64,000 nt of DNA from Halopseudomonas aestusnigri (GTDB taxonomy: Bacteria > Pseudomonadota > Gammaproteobacteria > Pseudomonadales > Pseudomonadaceae): the NCBI RefSeq assembly GCF_002197985.1, contig NZ_NBYK01000010.1, forward strand, positions 62,001 to 126,000, in the 5' to 3' direction. Numbering within the stretch: position 1 is the first letter of the stretch; each line of letters starts with the position of its first letter. Positions 9,672-19,736 of the stretch are shown one piece after another. The translations under genes were made by a program, and so were the position numbers. The notes below the pieces were generated by a model that was not told the origin of the DNA, searched no databases, and was given only the letters and a program-made list of their open reading frames with translations.

Positions 9672-11504
9672 ATGTCGCTGCTGTCCCGCTCACTTGTCCT
9701 GACACTGCTCCTTGCAACCGCTCTACCCAGCTGGGCCACGCTGTATCGCCAGCACGGCTACTCCCTCTACGGTCAGCCCCGCTACCCTGAAAACTTCGAG
9801 CACCTCGACTATGTCAACCCGGACGCACCGAAGGGGGGCACCCTGCGGGTCATGGGCAGCGGCACCTTCGATACCCTGAACCCCTATACCCTCAAGGGCA
9901 CCAGCCCGATCAACACCGGCGACTTTGCCCAGCTCGGCATCAGTGAGCTGAACGAGCCACTGATGGTCGGCAGCGGCCTGTATGACCCGTCCGGCGACGA
10001 GCCCTACTCCGCCTACGGTCTGATCGCCGAAAGCCTGGAGTTTGCCGACAATCGCAGCTGGGTAGTCTTCAACCTGCGCCCCGAGGCACGCTTTCACGAC
10101 GGCCGGCAGATCACCGCCGAGGACGTAGCATTCTCCTATCGTCTGCTCAAGGAACAGGGCCACCCCAACTATCGCTCCGTACTGCAGGATGTCAGCCGCA
10201 TCGACATTCTCGGCGAACGACGTATTCGCTTTGTCTTCAAGCGCCCCGGCAATTCGCTGCTGATCCTGCGCCTGGGCGAGCTGCCGGTGCTGCCGGCGCA
10301 TTACTGGCAAGGCCGCGATTTTGCCAGCACAACCTTTGAGGCCGGCCTGAACAGCGGCCCGTATCGGGTGGTCAGTGTCGATCCCGGCCGCCGCGTGGTG
10401 TTCGAGCGGGTCAAGAGTTACTGGGGGCGAGACCTGCCGATCAACCGCGGCAAGTACAACTTCGATCGCATGGAGGTCGAGTTTTACCGCGACAACAACG
10501 TCGCCTTCGAGGCTTTCAAGGCCGGCGAGTTCGACCTCTACAACGACCACAAGGCCAGCAACTGGGCCAATGCCTACCAGTTTCCGGCAGTCGCGCGCGG
10601 CGACATCATCAAGCGCGAAATAACCCACCAGATTCCCAGCCCGACCCAGGCGATGTTCTTCAACACCCGGCGAACGCCCTTTGACAACCTGCCCCTGCGC
10701 AAGGCGCTCGGCATGCTGTTCGACTTCGAATGGTCCAACCGGGTGCTGTTCTACGATGCCTACCAGCGCTCGCAGAGCTACTACCCGAACAGTCCGTTCA
10801 GTGCCACCGGCATCCCGGCCGGACAGGAGTTTCTCTACCTGTCGCCGCACCGCAATCAGCTGCCACCGGAACTCTTTCTTGAGCCATTCAGTCTACCTGT
10901 CACCGACGGCCGGGGAATCCCGCGCGAGACACTGCGCGAAGCGGTGGAGCTGTTTGCCGAGGCCGGCTGGAAACTGCGCAGAGGGCGCCTTGAAAATGCC
11001 GATGGTGATCCGTTGCGCTTCGAGGTACTGCTGGTCAACTCGAGTCTGGAACGGATCCTGCAGCCTTATCGAGCCAATCTTGCACGGCTGGGTATCGACA
11101 TGCAGATCCGCACCGTCGACCGGGCGCAATACAAGGCCCGGCTGGATCAGTTTGATTACGACATGATTCTGACTACCCTGCCGCAGGGGCTGTCGCCCGG
11201 ACTGGAGCAGATCAGCTACTTCCACTCCAGCCAGCGCAATGTCAAAGGCAGTCGCAACTATGCCGGCATCAACAATCCGGTGGTCGACGAACTGGTCGAA
11301 CGCCTGGGCGCCGCCAGCAGCCGCAGTGAGCAGATCGCGGCCGCGCGCGCCCTCGACAGGGTACTGCTGTGGAATCACTATACAATTCCGAACTGGTATA
11401 TAAACTACCACCGCATTGCCTATCGGAACTGGCTGCGCACCCCGGACATACCGCCGTATACGCTGGCCATCCGCAGCTGGTGGAAAGACCCGGCAAGCAA
11501 CTAG
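9672..11504 (+). CDS. nppA1: Peptide-binding periplasmic protein, NppA1-like
   Basis: Solute-binding protein (family 5) of 610 residues for an ABC importer of short peptides. In P. aeruginosa the syntenic NppA1A2BCD system takes up di- and tripeptides and uridyl-peptide antibiotics. I chose the ATG at 9672, giving a signal peptide MSLLSRSLVLTLLLATALPS and cleavage after SWA; the frame is open 45 bases further upstream without a hydrophobic start. The mature part begins with the YejA-type [13 protein letters not shown] motif. The next gene is a paralogue of the same family, 17 bp away. Confidence 0.88.
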   Translation: MSLLSRSLVLTLLLATALPSWATLYRQHGYSLYGQPRYPENFEHLDYVNPDAPKGGTLRVMGSGTFDTLNPYTLKGTSPINTGDFAQLGISELNEPLMVGSGLYDPSGDEPYSAYGLIAESLEFADNRSWVVFNLRPEARFHDGRQITAEDVAFSYRLLKEQGHPNYRSVLQDVSRIDILGERRIRFVFKRPGNSLLILRLGELPVLPAHYWQGRDFASTTFEAGLNSGPYRVVSVDPGRRVVFERVKSYWGRDLPINRGKYNFDRMEVEFYRDNNVAFEAFKAGEFDLYNDHKASNWANAYQFPAVARGDIIKREITHQIPSPTQAMFFNTRRTPFDNLPLRKALGMLFDFEWSNRVLFYDAYQRSQSYYPNSPFSATGIPAGQEFLYLSPHRNQLPPELFLEPFSLPVTDGRGIPRETLREAVELFAEAGWKLRRGRLENADGDPLRFEVLLVNSSLERILQPYRANLARLGIDMQIRTVDRAQYKARLDQFDYDMILTTLPQGLSPGLEQISYFHSSQRNVKGSRNYAGINNPVVDELVERLGAASSRSEQIAAARALDRVLLWNHYTIPNWYINYHRIAYRNWLRTPDIPPYTLAIRSWWKDPASN

Positions 11505-11521
11505 AAAAACAAGGGATCTGA

Positions 11522-13393
11522 ATGCAACACTCGCTGAAATCCTGCTGTCTGGCACTGCTGACCTGTTGGGCAGGTGCCCTTAACGCCGCACCACAGCACG
11601 CCTTGACGCTCTACGATGAAGCACCCAGGTACCCCGCCGACTTCAGCCACTTCGAGTACGTCAATCCCGATGCCCCCAAGGGCGGTACCCTGCGGCTGTC
11701 CGGCTTCGGCGGCTTTGACTCGCTCAATCCCTACATCAGCCGCGGCACCTCGGCCGACCAACTCGGTCTGATCTACGACACCCTGACCTTCCATGCCCTG
11801 GACGAGCCCTTTACCGAATACGGCCTGGTTGCCGAAAGCATGGAAAAGGCCGATGACGGCAGCTGGGTGCGCTTCACCCTGCGCCCGGAAGCGCGCTTCC
11901 ACGATGGCGTCGCCATCACCGCCGACGACGTGGTATTCACCTTCAATACCCTGATCGAACACGGTGCCCCGTTTTATCGCGCCTACTATGGCGATGTGGA
12001 TCGCGTGGTCGCCGACAACCCGCAGAGCGTCACCTTCCACTTCAAGCACACCGGCAACCGCGAGCTGCCACTGGTACTCGGTCAGCTCCCGGTGCTGCCC
12101 AAACACTATTGGCAAGGCCGCGACTTCAGCAAGGGCTCGCTGGAACCGCCACTGGGCAGCGGTCCCTACCGCATCGGTCAGGTGCGCCCCGGTCGCAGCA
12201 TCAGTTTTGAGCGCGTCGAAGACTACTGGGCCAAAGACCTGCCGGTGATGCGCGGCTTCTACAATTTCGACACCGTGGTGGTCGACTACTACCGCGACGG
12301 CAACGTCACCCTGGAGGCCTTCAAGGCCGGCCAGTTCGACTTCAACCAGGAAATGGCCGCCAAGAACTGGGCGACCGGCTATGCCAGCCCGGCGCTGGAC
12401 GCCGGCCAGATCGTCAAGGAAGAGATCCCCAACAACAATACCCAGGGCATGCAGGGCTTTGTATTCAACCTGCGCAAACCCTACTTCCAGGACGCCCGGG
12501 TGCGCCAGGCGATCACGCTGCTGTTCGACTTTGAATGGTCCAACGCCACGTTGTTTCACAACGCCTACACCCGCACCTCCAGCTACTTTGACAACTCCGA
12601 GCTGGCTGCCCGTGGCGAGCCCGACGCCAGTGAGCTGGCACTGCTGGAACCACTGCGCGACCAGTTGCCGGCTGCCGTATTCGGCCCGGCATGGGTGCCG
12701 CCGAAAACCGATGGCAGCGGTGCTATCCGCGAGCAGCGCCGCACTGCCTACGCTCTGCTCAAGGACGCCGGCTGGCAGATCGTTGACGACCAGTTGGTCA
12801 ACGCCGACGGTGAGCCCCTGCAGTTCGAGTTTCTGCTGGTGCAGCCCGAGTTTGAGCGGGTTCTGCTGCCTTTCAAACGCAATCTGGCCTCGCTCGGCAT
12901 TACCATGGAGTTGCGCCGGGTCGATGTCTCCCAGTACATCAATCGGCTGCGCTCACGTGAGTTCGACATGGTGGTCACCGGCTTTGGCCAGTCCAACTCG
13001 CCCGGGAACGAGCAACGCGAATACTGGCACTCCTCCAGCGCAGATAATCCCGGCAGTCGCAATCTCATGGGTCTGAAAGACCCGGCCGTTGATGCTCTGG
13101 TCGAGGGGCTGGTGCAGGCCGACTCCCGCGAATCGCTGATCACCCATACCCATGCGCTGGACCGGGCCCTGCGTTCGCTGCATCTGCTGGTGCCCAACTG
13201 GTATACCAGCGTCTATCGGGTCGCCTACTGGAACAAGTTTGGCCATCCGGCGACGCCGCCAAAGTATGATCTGGGGCTGTTCACCTGGTGGGTCGACCCG
13301 GACAAGGAAGCGCGCCTGCGCGGCGCATTGGGCACCCAGCAAGACGACGGCGCCGGGCAGCAGCAAGGCGACCAGCCGGCAGGGGCTGAATAA
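11522..13393 (+). CDS. nppA2: Peptide-binding periplasmic protein, NppA2-like
   Basis: Second solute-binding protein of the same importer, 623 residues, with a signal peptide ending near ALNAA and the same [13 protein letters not shown] motif as NppA1. The C-terminal 20 residues are a polar Gln/Asp-rich tail not seen in NppA1. The permease gene nppB starts two bases after the stop, so it belongs to the operon. Two binding proteins sharing one permease suggests that they widen the peptide range. Confidence 0.88.
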   Translation: MQHSLKSCCLALLTCWAGALNAAPQHALTLYDEAPRYPADFSHFEYVNPDAPKGGTLRLSGFGGFDSLNPYISRGTSADQLGLIYDTLTFHALDEPFTEYGLVAESMEKADDGSWVRFTLRPEARFHDGVAITADDVVFTFNTLIEHGAPFYRAYYGDVDRVVADNPQSVTFHFKHTGNRELPLVLGQLPVLPKHYWQGRDFSKGSLEPPLGSGPYRIGQVRPGRSISFERVEDYWAKDLPVMRGFYNFDTVVVDYYRDGNVTLEAFKAGQFDFNQEMAAKNWATGYASPALDAGQIVKEEIPNNNTQGMQGFVFNLRKPYFQDARVRQAITLLFDFEWSNATLFHNAYTRTSSYFDNSELAARGEPDASELALLEPLRDQLPAAVFGPAWVPPKTDGSGAIREQRRTAYALLKDAGWQIVDDQLVNADGEPLQFEFLLVQPEFERVLLPFKRNLASLGITMELRRVDVSQYINRLRSREFDMVVTGFGQSNSPGNEQREYWHSSSADNPGSRNLMGLKDPAVDALVEGLVQADSRESLITHTHALDRALRSLHLLVPNWYTSVYRVAYWNKFGHPATPPKYDLGLFTWWVDPDKEARLRGALGTQQDDGAGQQQGDQPAGAE

Positions 13394-13395
13394 GC

Positions 13396-14469
13396 ATGCT
13401 GGCCTATATCGTTCGTCGTCTGCTGCTGATCATCCCCACCCTGTTCGGCATCTTGCTGATCAATTTTCTGATCATTCAGGCCGCCCCCGGCGGGCCGGTC
13501 GAACAGATGATCGCCAACCTTGAAGGCTTTGAAGGCGGCGCCACCAGCCGAGTCTCCGGCGGCGGCAGCGAGGTTGCCAGCGGCGGCAGTTACCGCGGCG
13601 CACAGGGTCTCGACCCGGACATCATCGCCGAAATCGAACGCATGTACGGCTTCGACAAGCCGGCCCACGAGCGCTTCTGGCTGATGATCAAGGGTTACCT
13701 GCAATTCGACTTCGGTGACAGTTTCTTCCGCGACGCCAAGGTCACCGACCTGATCATCGAGAAGATGCCGGTCTCGATCTCGCTAGGGCTGTGGACCACC
13801 CTGCTGACCTACCTGATCTCCATTCCGCTGGGCATCCGCAAGGCGATCAAGCACGGCTCGGCCTTCGACGTCTGGACCAGTTCACTGATCATCGTCGGCT
13901 ACGCCATCCCCGGCTTTCTGCTGGCCATCCTGCTGATTGTGCTGTTTGCCGGCGGCAGCTATCTGGACTGGTTCCCGCTGCGCGGGCTGACCTCCAACAA
14001 CTTCGATCAGATGAGCACCGGCGAGCAGATCCTCGACTACTTCTGGCATCTGGTGCTGCCGATCTTTGCCATGGTGGTGGGCAGCTTCGCCACCCTGACC
14101 ATGCTGACCAAGAACTGCTTTCTCGATGAAATCGGCAAGCAGTACGTGGTCACTGCCCGCGCCAAAGGGCTTTCAGAGCGCCGCGTACTGTATGGTCACG
14201 TGTTCCGCAACGCCATGCTGCTGATCATTGCCGGCTTCCCGTCCGCGCTGATCAGCATCTTCTTTACCGGCGCGCTGCTGATCGAGGTGATCTTCTCCCT
14301 CGACGGCCTCGGCCTGCTCGGCTTTGAAGCGGCCATCAATCGCGACTACCCGGTGATGTTCGGCACCCTGTACATCTTCACGCTGGTCGGTCTGGTGGTG
14401 AAGCTGATCGGTGACATTACCTACACCCTGGTCGATCCGCGCATTGACTTCGACAGCAGGGAGGGTTGA
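13396..14469 (+). CDS. nppB: Peptide ABC importer permease, NppB (YejB type)
   Basis: Inner-membrane permease of 357 residues. The N-terminus [20 protein letters not shown] is the usual first helix of DppB/YejB proteins. A glycine/serine-rich insert (about residues 50-75) is typical of the YejB branch. The EAA coupling loop for the ATPase is visible around [20 protein letters not shown]. Six hydrophobic segments are expected. It pairs with NppC, whose ATG follows one base after the stop. Confidence 0.92.
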   Translation: MLAYIVRRLLLIIPTLFGILLINFLIIQAAPGGPVEQMIANLEGFEGGATSRVSGGGSEVASGGSYRGAQGLDPDIIAEIERMYGFDKPAHERFWLMIKGYLQFDFGDSFFRDAKVTDLIIEKMPVSISLGLWTTLLTYLISIPLGIRKAIKHGSAFDVWTSSLIIVGYAIPGFLLAILLIVLFAGGSYLDWFPLRGLTSNNFDQMSTGEQILDYFWHLVLPIFAMVVGSFATLTMLTKNCFLDEIGKQYVVTARAKGLSERRVLYGHVFRNAMLLIIAGFPSALISIFFTGALLIEVIFSLDGLGLLGFEAAINRDYPVMFGTLYIFTLVGLVVKLIGDITYTLVDPRIDFDSREG

Positions 14470-14470
14470 G

Positions 14471-15502
14471 ATGAAATTGTTCAACCTCTCTCCGCTCAAC
14501 CAGCGCCGCTTCGCCCGTTTCCGTGCCAACCGCCGTGGCTGGTGGTCACTGCACCTGTTTCTGGTGCTGTTCGTGCTCAGCCTTGGCGCCGAACTGATCG
14601 CCAACGATAAACCGCTCGCTGTCGGCTATCAGGGCGAGCTGTATTTCCCGGTCTTCAAGCGTTATCCGGAAACCGCCTTTGGCGGCGAATTCCCGATTGA
14701 AGCGGACTACCGCAGCCCCTATGTTCAGCAACTGATCACCGAGGACGGCGACGGCTGGATGCTCTGGCCGCCAATCCCGTACCACTACGACACCATCAAC
14801 TACGATCTGCGCGTTCCGGCGCCGGCGCCGCCCTCGGCGGACAACTGGCTGGGTACCGACGATCAGGCCCGCGATGTGATGTCACGGGTGATTTACGGGT
14901 TCCGTATTTCGGTACTGTTCGCCCTGACCCTGACCATTCTCAGCTCCATCATCGGCGTCATCGCCGGTGCCGTGCAGGGCTTCTACGGCGGACGTATCGA
15001 CCTGATCGGCCAGCGCTTTATCGAGGTCTGGTCAGGCCTGCCGGTGCTGTACCTGCTGATCATTCTGGCCAGTTTCGTTCAGCCGAACTTCTGGTGGCTG
15101 CTCGGCATCATGCTGCTGTTCTCGTGGATGGCACTGGTGGACGTGGTACGCGCCGAGTTTCTGCGCGGCCGCAACCTGGAATACGTGCGCGCCGCACGCG
15201 CCCTGGGCGCCAGTAACCAGACCATCATGTTCAGGCATATCCTGCCCAACGCCATGGTCGCCACCCTGACCTTCTTCCCGTTCATTCTGACCGGTGGCGT
15301 CATCACCCTGACCTCTCTCGACTTCCTCGGCTTCGGCCTGCCGCCGGGTGCGCCGTCGCTGGGCGAGCTGATCGCCCAGGGCAAAGCCAACCTGCAGGCA
15401 CCCTGGCTCGGCATTACCGCCTTTGTCGTGCTGTCACTGATGCTCAGCTTGCTGGTGTTTATCGGCGAGGCCCTGCGCGATGCCTTCGACCCAAGGAAAT
15501 GA
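14471..15502 (+). CDS. nppC: Peptide ABC importer permease, NppC (YejE type)
   Basis: Second permease, 343 residues. I took the ATG at 14471 (MKLFNLSPLNQRRF); the frame is open further upstream but that part lies inside nppB. A long periplasmic loop (residues about 50-135, with GTDDQARDVMSRVIYGFRIS) precedes the membrane domain, as in YejE. The EAA motif is at YVRAARALGASNQTIMFRHI, and DPRK ends the protein. The ATPase gene begins one base after the stop. Confidence 0.92.
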   Translation: MKLFNLSPLNQRRFARFRANRRGWWSLHLFLVLFVLSLGAELIANDKPLAVGYQGELYFPVFKRYPETAFGGEFPIEADYRSPYVQQLITEDGDGWMLWPPIPYHYDTINYDLRVPAPAPPSADNWLGTDDQARDVMSRVIYGFRISVLFALTLTILSSIIGVIAGAVQGFYGGRIDLIGQRFIEVWSGLPVLYLLIILASFVQPNFWWLLGIMLLFSWMALVDVVRAEFLRGRNLEYVRAARALGASNQTIMFRHILPNAMVATLTFFPFILTGGVITLTSLDFLGFGLPPGAPSLGELIAQGKANLQAPWLGITAFVVLSLMLSLLVFIGEALRDAFDPRK

Positions 15503-15503
15503 G

Positions 15504-17138
15504 ATGAGCGAACAACCGTTGATCAGCATCCGCAATCTCAGCGTCGCCTTCCGTCAGGGCAACGATCAGACCATGGCGGTCAAGGACGTCAGCTTTAACA
15601 TCCGCCCCGGCCAGACCCTGGCACTGGTCGGCGAAAGCGGCTCGGGCAAGTCAGTGACCGCGCACTCCATCCTGCGCCTGCTGCCCTACCCGACCGCATC
15701 GCACCCGAGCGGCAGCATCGAGTTCGGCGGGCAGGACCTGCTCAAGGCCAACGAGAACACCCTGCGCAAGGTACGGGGCAACCGTATCTCCATGATCTTT
15801 CAGGAGCCAATGAGCTCGCTGAACCCATTGCACACGGTCGAACGGCAGATTGGCGAGGTACTTGCCCTGCACAAGGGACTGAACAAGCTCCAGGCGCGCG
15901 AGCGCACCCTTGAGCTACTGGAACTGGTGGGTATCCCCGAACCACGCAAACGCCTCGGTGCCTACCCGCACGAGCTGTCCGGTGGCCAGCGCCAGCGGGT
16001 AATGATCGCCATGGCGCTGGCTAACGAACCGGAACTGCTGATTGCCGACGAACCCACTACCGCGCTTGACGTCACCGTGCAGCTGAAAATCCTCGAACTG
16101 CTGCGCGAATTGCAGCAGAAACTGGGCATGGCACTGCTGCTGATCAGTCACGATCTGAATCTGGTGCGTAAAATTGCCCACCGGGTATGTGTCATGTACC
16201 GCGGTAACGTCGTCGAAGAAAACGATTGCGCCACCTTGTTCAGCTCACCGCAGCATGAATATACCCGTCAGCTGCTTGCGGCCGACCCGCGCGGCGAACC
16301 GGTCCCCGTTGATCCGGACGCCCCGGAGATTCTGCGGACAGAGCAATTGCGGGTCTGGTTTCCGATCAGGAAAGGGGTGCTGCGGCGCACCGTGGATCAC
16401 GTCAAGGCAGTGACCGACATCAGCTTCAGCCTGCCCCGCGGGCAGACTCTGGGCATTGTCGGTGAAAGCGGCTCGGGCAAGACCACGCTGGGCATGGCCC
16501 TGCTCAGACTGATCGACAGCCAGGGGCTGATCGAATGCGACGGCACCCGGCTTGATGGCCTGAGCCAGCAGCAGGTTCGCCCGCTGCGCCGTGAGTTTCA
16601 GGTGGTCTTTCAGGACCCGTATGGCAGTCTGAGCCCGCGCATGTCGGTAGGCCAGATCATCAGCGAGGGGCTGGAGATTCACCGTATCGGCACTGAGGCC
16701 GAGCGCGAACAGATGGTGATTCAGGCGCTGGAAGAAGTCGGCCTGGATCCGGAGACCCGCCACCGCTACCCGCACGAGTTCTCCGGCGGCCAGCGGCAGC
16801 GGATCTCGATTGCCCGGGCACTGGTGCTCAAGCCCAAGCTGATCCTGCTCGACGAACCAACGTCGGCACTGGATCGCACCGTGCAGGGCCAGGTGGTAGA
16901 ACTGCTGCGCAGTCTGCAACAGAAGTACAATTTGACGTATTTGTTTATCAGTCACGACCTGGCAGTGGTCAAGGTTCTCAGCCATCAATTGATGGTGATC
17001 CGCCAGGGCGAAGTAGTCGAACAGGGACCGGCAGGTGAAATCTTCGCTTCACCGCAGCATGACTATACTCGTCAGCTGCTGGAAGCGGCCTTTGCCCTGC
17101 CGCAAACCGATAACAGGGCCGATACGGCCATGCACTAA
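15504..17138 (+). CDS. nppD: Peptide ABC importer ATPase with two fused ATP-binding domains, NppD
   Basis: Cytoplasmic ATPase of 544 residues with two complete ATP-binding cassettes, like YejF. First domain: Walker A GESGSGKS, signature LSGGQRQR, Walker [13 protein letters not shown]. Second domain: Walker A GESGSGKT, signature FSGGQRQR, Walker [13 protein letters not shown]. Each domain ends in the oligopeptide-transporter C-terminal region ([13 protein letters not shown] and [13 protein letters not shown]). All catalytic motifs are intact. The ATG at 15504 has an AAGGAAATGAG leader. fabI follows after 13 bp and may be co-transcribed. Confidence 0.94.
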   Translation: MSEQPLISIRNLSVAFRQGNDQTMAVKDVSFNIRPGQTLALVGESGSGKSVTAHSILRLLPYPTASHPSGSIEFGGQDLLKANENTLRKVRGNRISMIFQEPMSSLNPLHTVERQIGEVLALHKGLNKLQARERTLELLELVGIPEPRKRLGAYPHELSGGQRQRVMIAMALANEPELLIADEPTTALDVTVQLKILELLRELQQKLGMALLLISHDLNLVRKIAHRVCVMYRGNVVEENDCATLFSSPQHEYTRQLLAADPRGEPVPVDPDAPEILRTEQLRVWFPIRKGVLRRTVDHVKAVTDISFSLPRGQTLGIVGESGSGKTTLGMALLRLIDSQGLIECDGTRLDGLSQQQVRPLRREFQVVFQDPYGSLSPRMSVGQIISEGLEIHRIGTEAEREQMVIQALEEVGLDPETRHRYPHEFSGGQRQRISIARALVLKPKLILLDEPTSALDRTVQGQVVELLRSLQQKYNLTYLFISHDLAVVKVLSHQLMVIRQGEVVEQGPAGEIFASPQHDYTRQLLEAAFALPQTDNRADTAMH

Positions 17139-17151
17139 ACAGGAAAGTACT

Positions 17152-17946
17152 ATGGGATTTCTCAGCGGAAAGCGCGTACTCATCGTTGGCGTTGCCAGCA
17201 AACTGTCCATTGCCTCCGGCATCGCCGCGGCCATGCACCGCGAGGGCGCCGAACTGGCCTTCACCTATCAGAACGAAAAGCTGAAAGGCCGGGTTGAAGA
17301 ATTCGCTGCCGGCTGGGGCTCCGGTCCTGAGCTGTGCTTCCCCTGCGATGTCGCCGATGACGCCGAGATCGAGCAGGTATTCGTCGAGCTGGCCAAGAAG
17401 TGGGACGGCCTGGACTGCATCGTTCACTCCGTTGGCTTCGCTCCGGGCGACCAGCTGGATGGCAACTTTGCCGAAGTCACCACCCGCGAAGGCTTCCGCA
17501 TCGCCCACGACATCAGTGCCTACAGCTTCGTCGCCCTGGCCAAGGCCGGCCGCGAACTGATGAAAGGCCGCAACGGCAGCCTGCTGACCCTGTCGTACCT
17601 CGGTGCCGAGCGCACCATGCCGAACTACAACGTGATGGGTATGGCCAAGGCCAGTCTGGAAGCTGGCGTTCGCTACCTGGCTACCAGCCTGGGCCCGGAA
17701 GGCACCCGCGTCAACGCGATCTCTGCCGGCCCGATCCGTACTCTGGCCGCTTCCGGCATCAAGAGCTTCCGCAAGATGCTGGCCCACAACGCTGCGCAAA
17801 CGCCGCTGCGTCGCAACGTTACCATCGAGGAAGTCGGCAACGTCGGCGCCTTCCTCTGCTCCGACCTGGCCTCCGGCATATCCGGTGAAATCACCTACGT
17901 TGACGGCGGTTTCAACATCACCGCCATGGGTGGTCTGGAAGAGTAA
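17152..17946 (+). CDS. fabI: Enoyl-ACP reductase (NADH)
   Basis: Catalyses the last reduction in each fatty-acid elongation cycle and is the triclosan target family. 264 residues. Short-chain dehydrogenase fold with the FabI-type start [20 protein letters not shown]. The catalytic Tyr-x6-Lys is present in [14 protein letters not shown], preceded by the [10 protein letters not shown] strand, and the C-terminus ends [15 protein letters not shown]. Placing fabI directly behind the npp operon matches P. aeruginosa. A strong terminator follows. Confidence 0.97.
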   Translation: MGFLSGKRVLIVGVASKLSIASGIAAAMHREGAELAFTYQNEKLKGRVEEFAAGWGSGPELCFPCDVADDAEIEQVFVELAKKWDGLDCIVHSVGFAPGDQLDGNFAEVTTREGFRIAHDISAYSFVALAKAGRELMKGRNGSLLTLSYLGAERTMPNYNVMGMAKASLEAGVRYLATSLGPEGTRVNAISAGPIRTLAASGIKSFRKMLAHNAAQTPLRRNVTIEEVGNVGAFLCSDLASGISGEITYVDGGFNITAMGGLEE

Positions 17947-17970
17947 GCCGCCGCTTTTTGCGGACAATAA

Positions 17971-18001
17971 AAAACCGGGCCCAACCAGCCCGGTTTTTTT
18001 G
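17971..18001 (+). terminator. Rho-independent terminator, fabI
   Basis: Stem AAAACCGGGC (17971-17980) pairs with GCCCGGTTTT (17988-17997) with a 7-base loop, and a T-run extends to 18000. Confidence 0.9.
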
Positions 18002-18033
18002 TGCCCTCAAGGCCCGTACCGCGTGGCCCCGAT

Positions 18034-18116
18034 GGCGGACACGCTTCGCTTAGCCCGCCCTACCATACCGCACCGCACCGCACCGTAGGGCGGACTAAGC
18101 CAAAGGCGTGTCCGCC
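18034..18116. repeat. Inverted pair of GGCGGAC palindromic elements
   Basis: Element 18034-18063 (GGCGGACACGC...CCGCCCTAC) is followed, after a 21-bp spacer rich in ACCGC units, by an inverted copy at 18085-18116 (GTAGGGCGGAC...GTCCGCC). The same family occurs near 37.2-37.4, 40.35-40.5 and 48.7-49.0 kb. It lies between the convergent fabI and amt genes. Confidence 0.8.
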
Positions 18117-18131
18117 AGCCCCCGGCGCAGC

Positions 18132-19340
18132 TCAGTCGACCGAGGTCGCGCCGATCTTGTGGATCGACAGGTCGGCGCCCTGATATTCCTCTTCATCTGT
18201 CAGGCGCAACCCGGCTACCGCCTTGATCACGCCGTACACCAGCAGACCACCGGCAAAGGCGATGACCACACCGGCCAGCGAGCCAATCAGCTGCGACATG
18301 AAGCTCACGCCGCCCAGACCGCCCAGCGCCTCGGTGCCAAAGATACCGGCCGCCAGACCGCCCCACACTCCGCACAGGCCGTGCAGCGGCCAGACACCCA
18401 GCACGTCATCGATCTTGAAGCGGTTCTGGGTCAGGATAAAGGTCCAGACAAACAGGCCACCAGCGACCGCACCGGTCGCCAGCGCGCCCAGCGGATGCAT
18501 CAGGTCGGAGCCGGCACACACCGCCACCAGACCCGCCAACGGGCCGTTATGAATAAAGCCCGGGTCGGCACGCCCCACCAGCAGCGCCACCAGGGTGCCA
18601 CCGACCATCGCCATCAATGAGTTGACTGCCACCAGACCGCTGATGCCCTCCAGCGTCTGCGCAGACATCACGTTAAAGCCGAACCAGCCAATGGTCAGAA
18701 TCCATGCGCCCAGTGCCAGAAACGGGATATTGGATGGCGGCATCGCCACCACATGACCACCGCGATAGCGGCCGTTACGCGCTCCCAGCAGCAATACCGC
18801 CCCCAGCGCAATCCAGCCGCCAACAGCGTGCACAACAACCGAGCCGGCAAAGTCGTGGAAGCCGGCACCAAACTGCGCTTCCAGCCAGCCCTGAAAGCCG
18901 TAGTTGCCATTCCAGACGATACCTTCAAAGAACGGATACACCACGCCAACGATCAGCAGCGAGGCGCACAGCTGAGGCGCAAACTTGGCCCGTTCGGCAA
19001 TACCACCGGAGATGATCGCCGGAATGGCTGCGGCAAAGGTCATCAGGAAGAAGAACTTCACCAGCGCGTAACCGTTGTTCTGCGACAGGGTTGCCGCATC
19101 GGCAAAGAAGGTAGCCCCATAGGCAATCCAGTAACCGACAAAGAAATAGGCAAGACACGAAATCGCAAAATCACTGATGATTTTCGACAACGCATTGACC
19201 TGGTTCTTTTGGCGAACCGTACCTACCTCAAGAAACGCAAAACCGGCGTGCATGGCCAGAACCATGATCGCGCCCATCAGAATAAACAGGGTGTTTGCAC
19301 CGTGGATCAGGGTTTCCACAGCACTGTTCAGGTTTTCCAT
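18132..19340 (-). CDS. Ammonium transporter (Amt family)
   Basis: Trimeric ammonium channel, 402 residues, about 11 transmembrane helices. The pore histidine pair is present: His 171 in SVVVHAVGGW and His 320 in WPLHGLCGVW; Asp 163 in FHDFAGS is the conserved binding-vestibule acid. Unlike E. coli AmtB there is no obvious cleaved signal peptide; the first helix is TLFILMGAIMVLAMHAGFAF. The cytoplasmic tail is short. No glnK gene lies next to it in this window. The upstream gap carries NtrC-like sites, which would fit induction under nitrogen limitation. Confidence 0.93.
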   Translation of the reverse strand: MENLNSAVETLIHGANTLFILMGAIMVLAMHAGFAFLEVGTVRQKNQVNALSKIISDFAISCLAYFFVGYWIAYGATFFADAATLSQNNGYALVKFFFLMTFAAAIPAIISGGIAERAKFAPQLCASLLIVGVVYPFFEGIVWNGNYGFQGWLEAQFGAGFHDFAGSVVVHAVGGWIALGAVLLLGARNGRYRGGHVVAMPPSNIPFLALGAWILTIGWFGFNVMSAQTLEGISGLVAVNSLMAMVGGTLVALLVGRADPGFIHNGPLAGLVAVCAGSDLMHPLGALATGAVAGGLFVWTFILTQNRFKIDDVLGVWPLHGLCGVWGGLAAGIFGTEALGGLGGVSFMSQLIGSLAGVVIAFAGGLLVYGVIKAVAGLRLTDEEEYQGADLSIHKIGATSVD

Positions 19341-19527
19341 TCAAGCAGCCTCTATCAAGTCAGAAAATGCACTCGTTGCGTGCGCATGCGAGATGGATGA
19401 ACTGTTGTAGTGCAATCAAAAAGATTCCACACAAACCACCCTGATCGGCACGCATTCCGAGAAATCTGAAATAATTTCTATTTTTCAATTACTTGTATGC
19501 TAATCCTGACCGCCATTCGGCAAAACA

Positions 19528-19576
19528 GGCACCAAATTGATGCGGACGGACCAGCTCACCTCACCGTGATAGTGCA
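19528..19576. promoter_or_regulatory. Two NtrC-like binding sites
   Basis: Sites at 19528-19544 (GGCACC-N5-GATGCG) and 19560-19576 (CTCACC-N5-AGTGCA) partly match the NtrC consensus TGCACC-N5-GGTGCA, each with three or four mismatches in 12. Their centres are 32 bp apart, three helical turns. They lie about 190-235 bp before amt and 110-155 bp before the sigma-54-like element of the EAL gene, suitable enhancer distances for either. Confidence 0.35.
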
Positions 19577-19682
19577 ATCGCCATACCAAAGAGGCAGAAT
19601 CATGCACTGAAAGCGTTCGACGGGTGCCCTGACACCCGAGAGCGCATGCCCGGCACACGCAGGCAGTCGCCTGCCGGTTGCT

Positions 19683-19698
19683 TGGCTACAATCTTGCA
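19683..19698 (+). promoter_or_regulatory. Sigma-54 type promoter for the EAL gene
   Basis: TGGC-N7-TTGCA: the -24 GG and -12 GC are spaced exactly as in TGGCACG-N4-TTGCW. A start site near 19710 would leave a leader of about 27 bases before the GTG codon with its GGAG ribosome binding site. Confidence 0.5.
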
Positions 19699-19736
19699 TA
19701 AGTTCAGCGCCCGACGTTCCGACCCCGGAGAAAGAT

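Larger units (their letters stand above)
19341..19736. other. Intergenic control region between amt and the EAL gene
   Basis: About 400 bp between divergent genes without a coding region I can support. The half near amt is AT-rich (19455-19505). It holds two NtrC-like inverted sequences (19528-19544 and 19560-19576), two small hairpins (19621-19638 and 19659-19674) and a sigma-54-like promoter facing the EAL gene (19683-19698). I see no correctly spaced sigma-54 promoter facing amt. Confidence 0.5.

Noticed and set aside
19414-19438. Possible sigma-54 promoter for amt on the minus strand (TGG...TTGC)
   Set aside because: The distance between the GG and GC elements is 13 bases rather than 10, so it does not fit.
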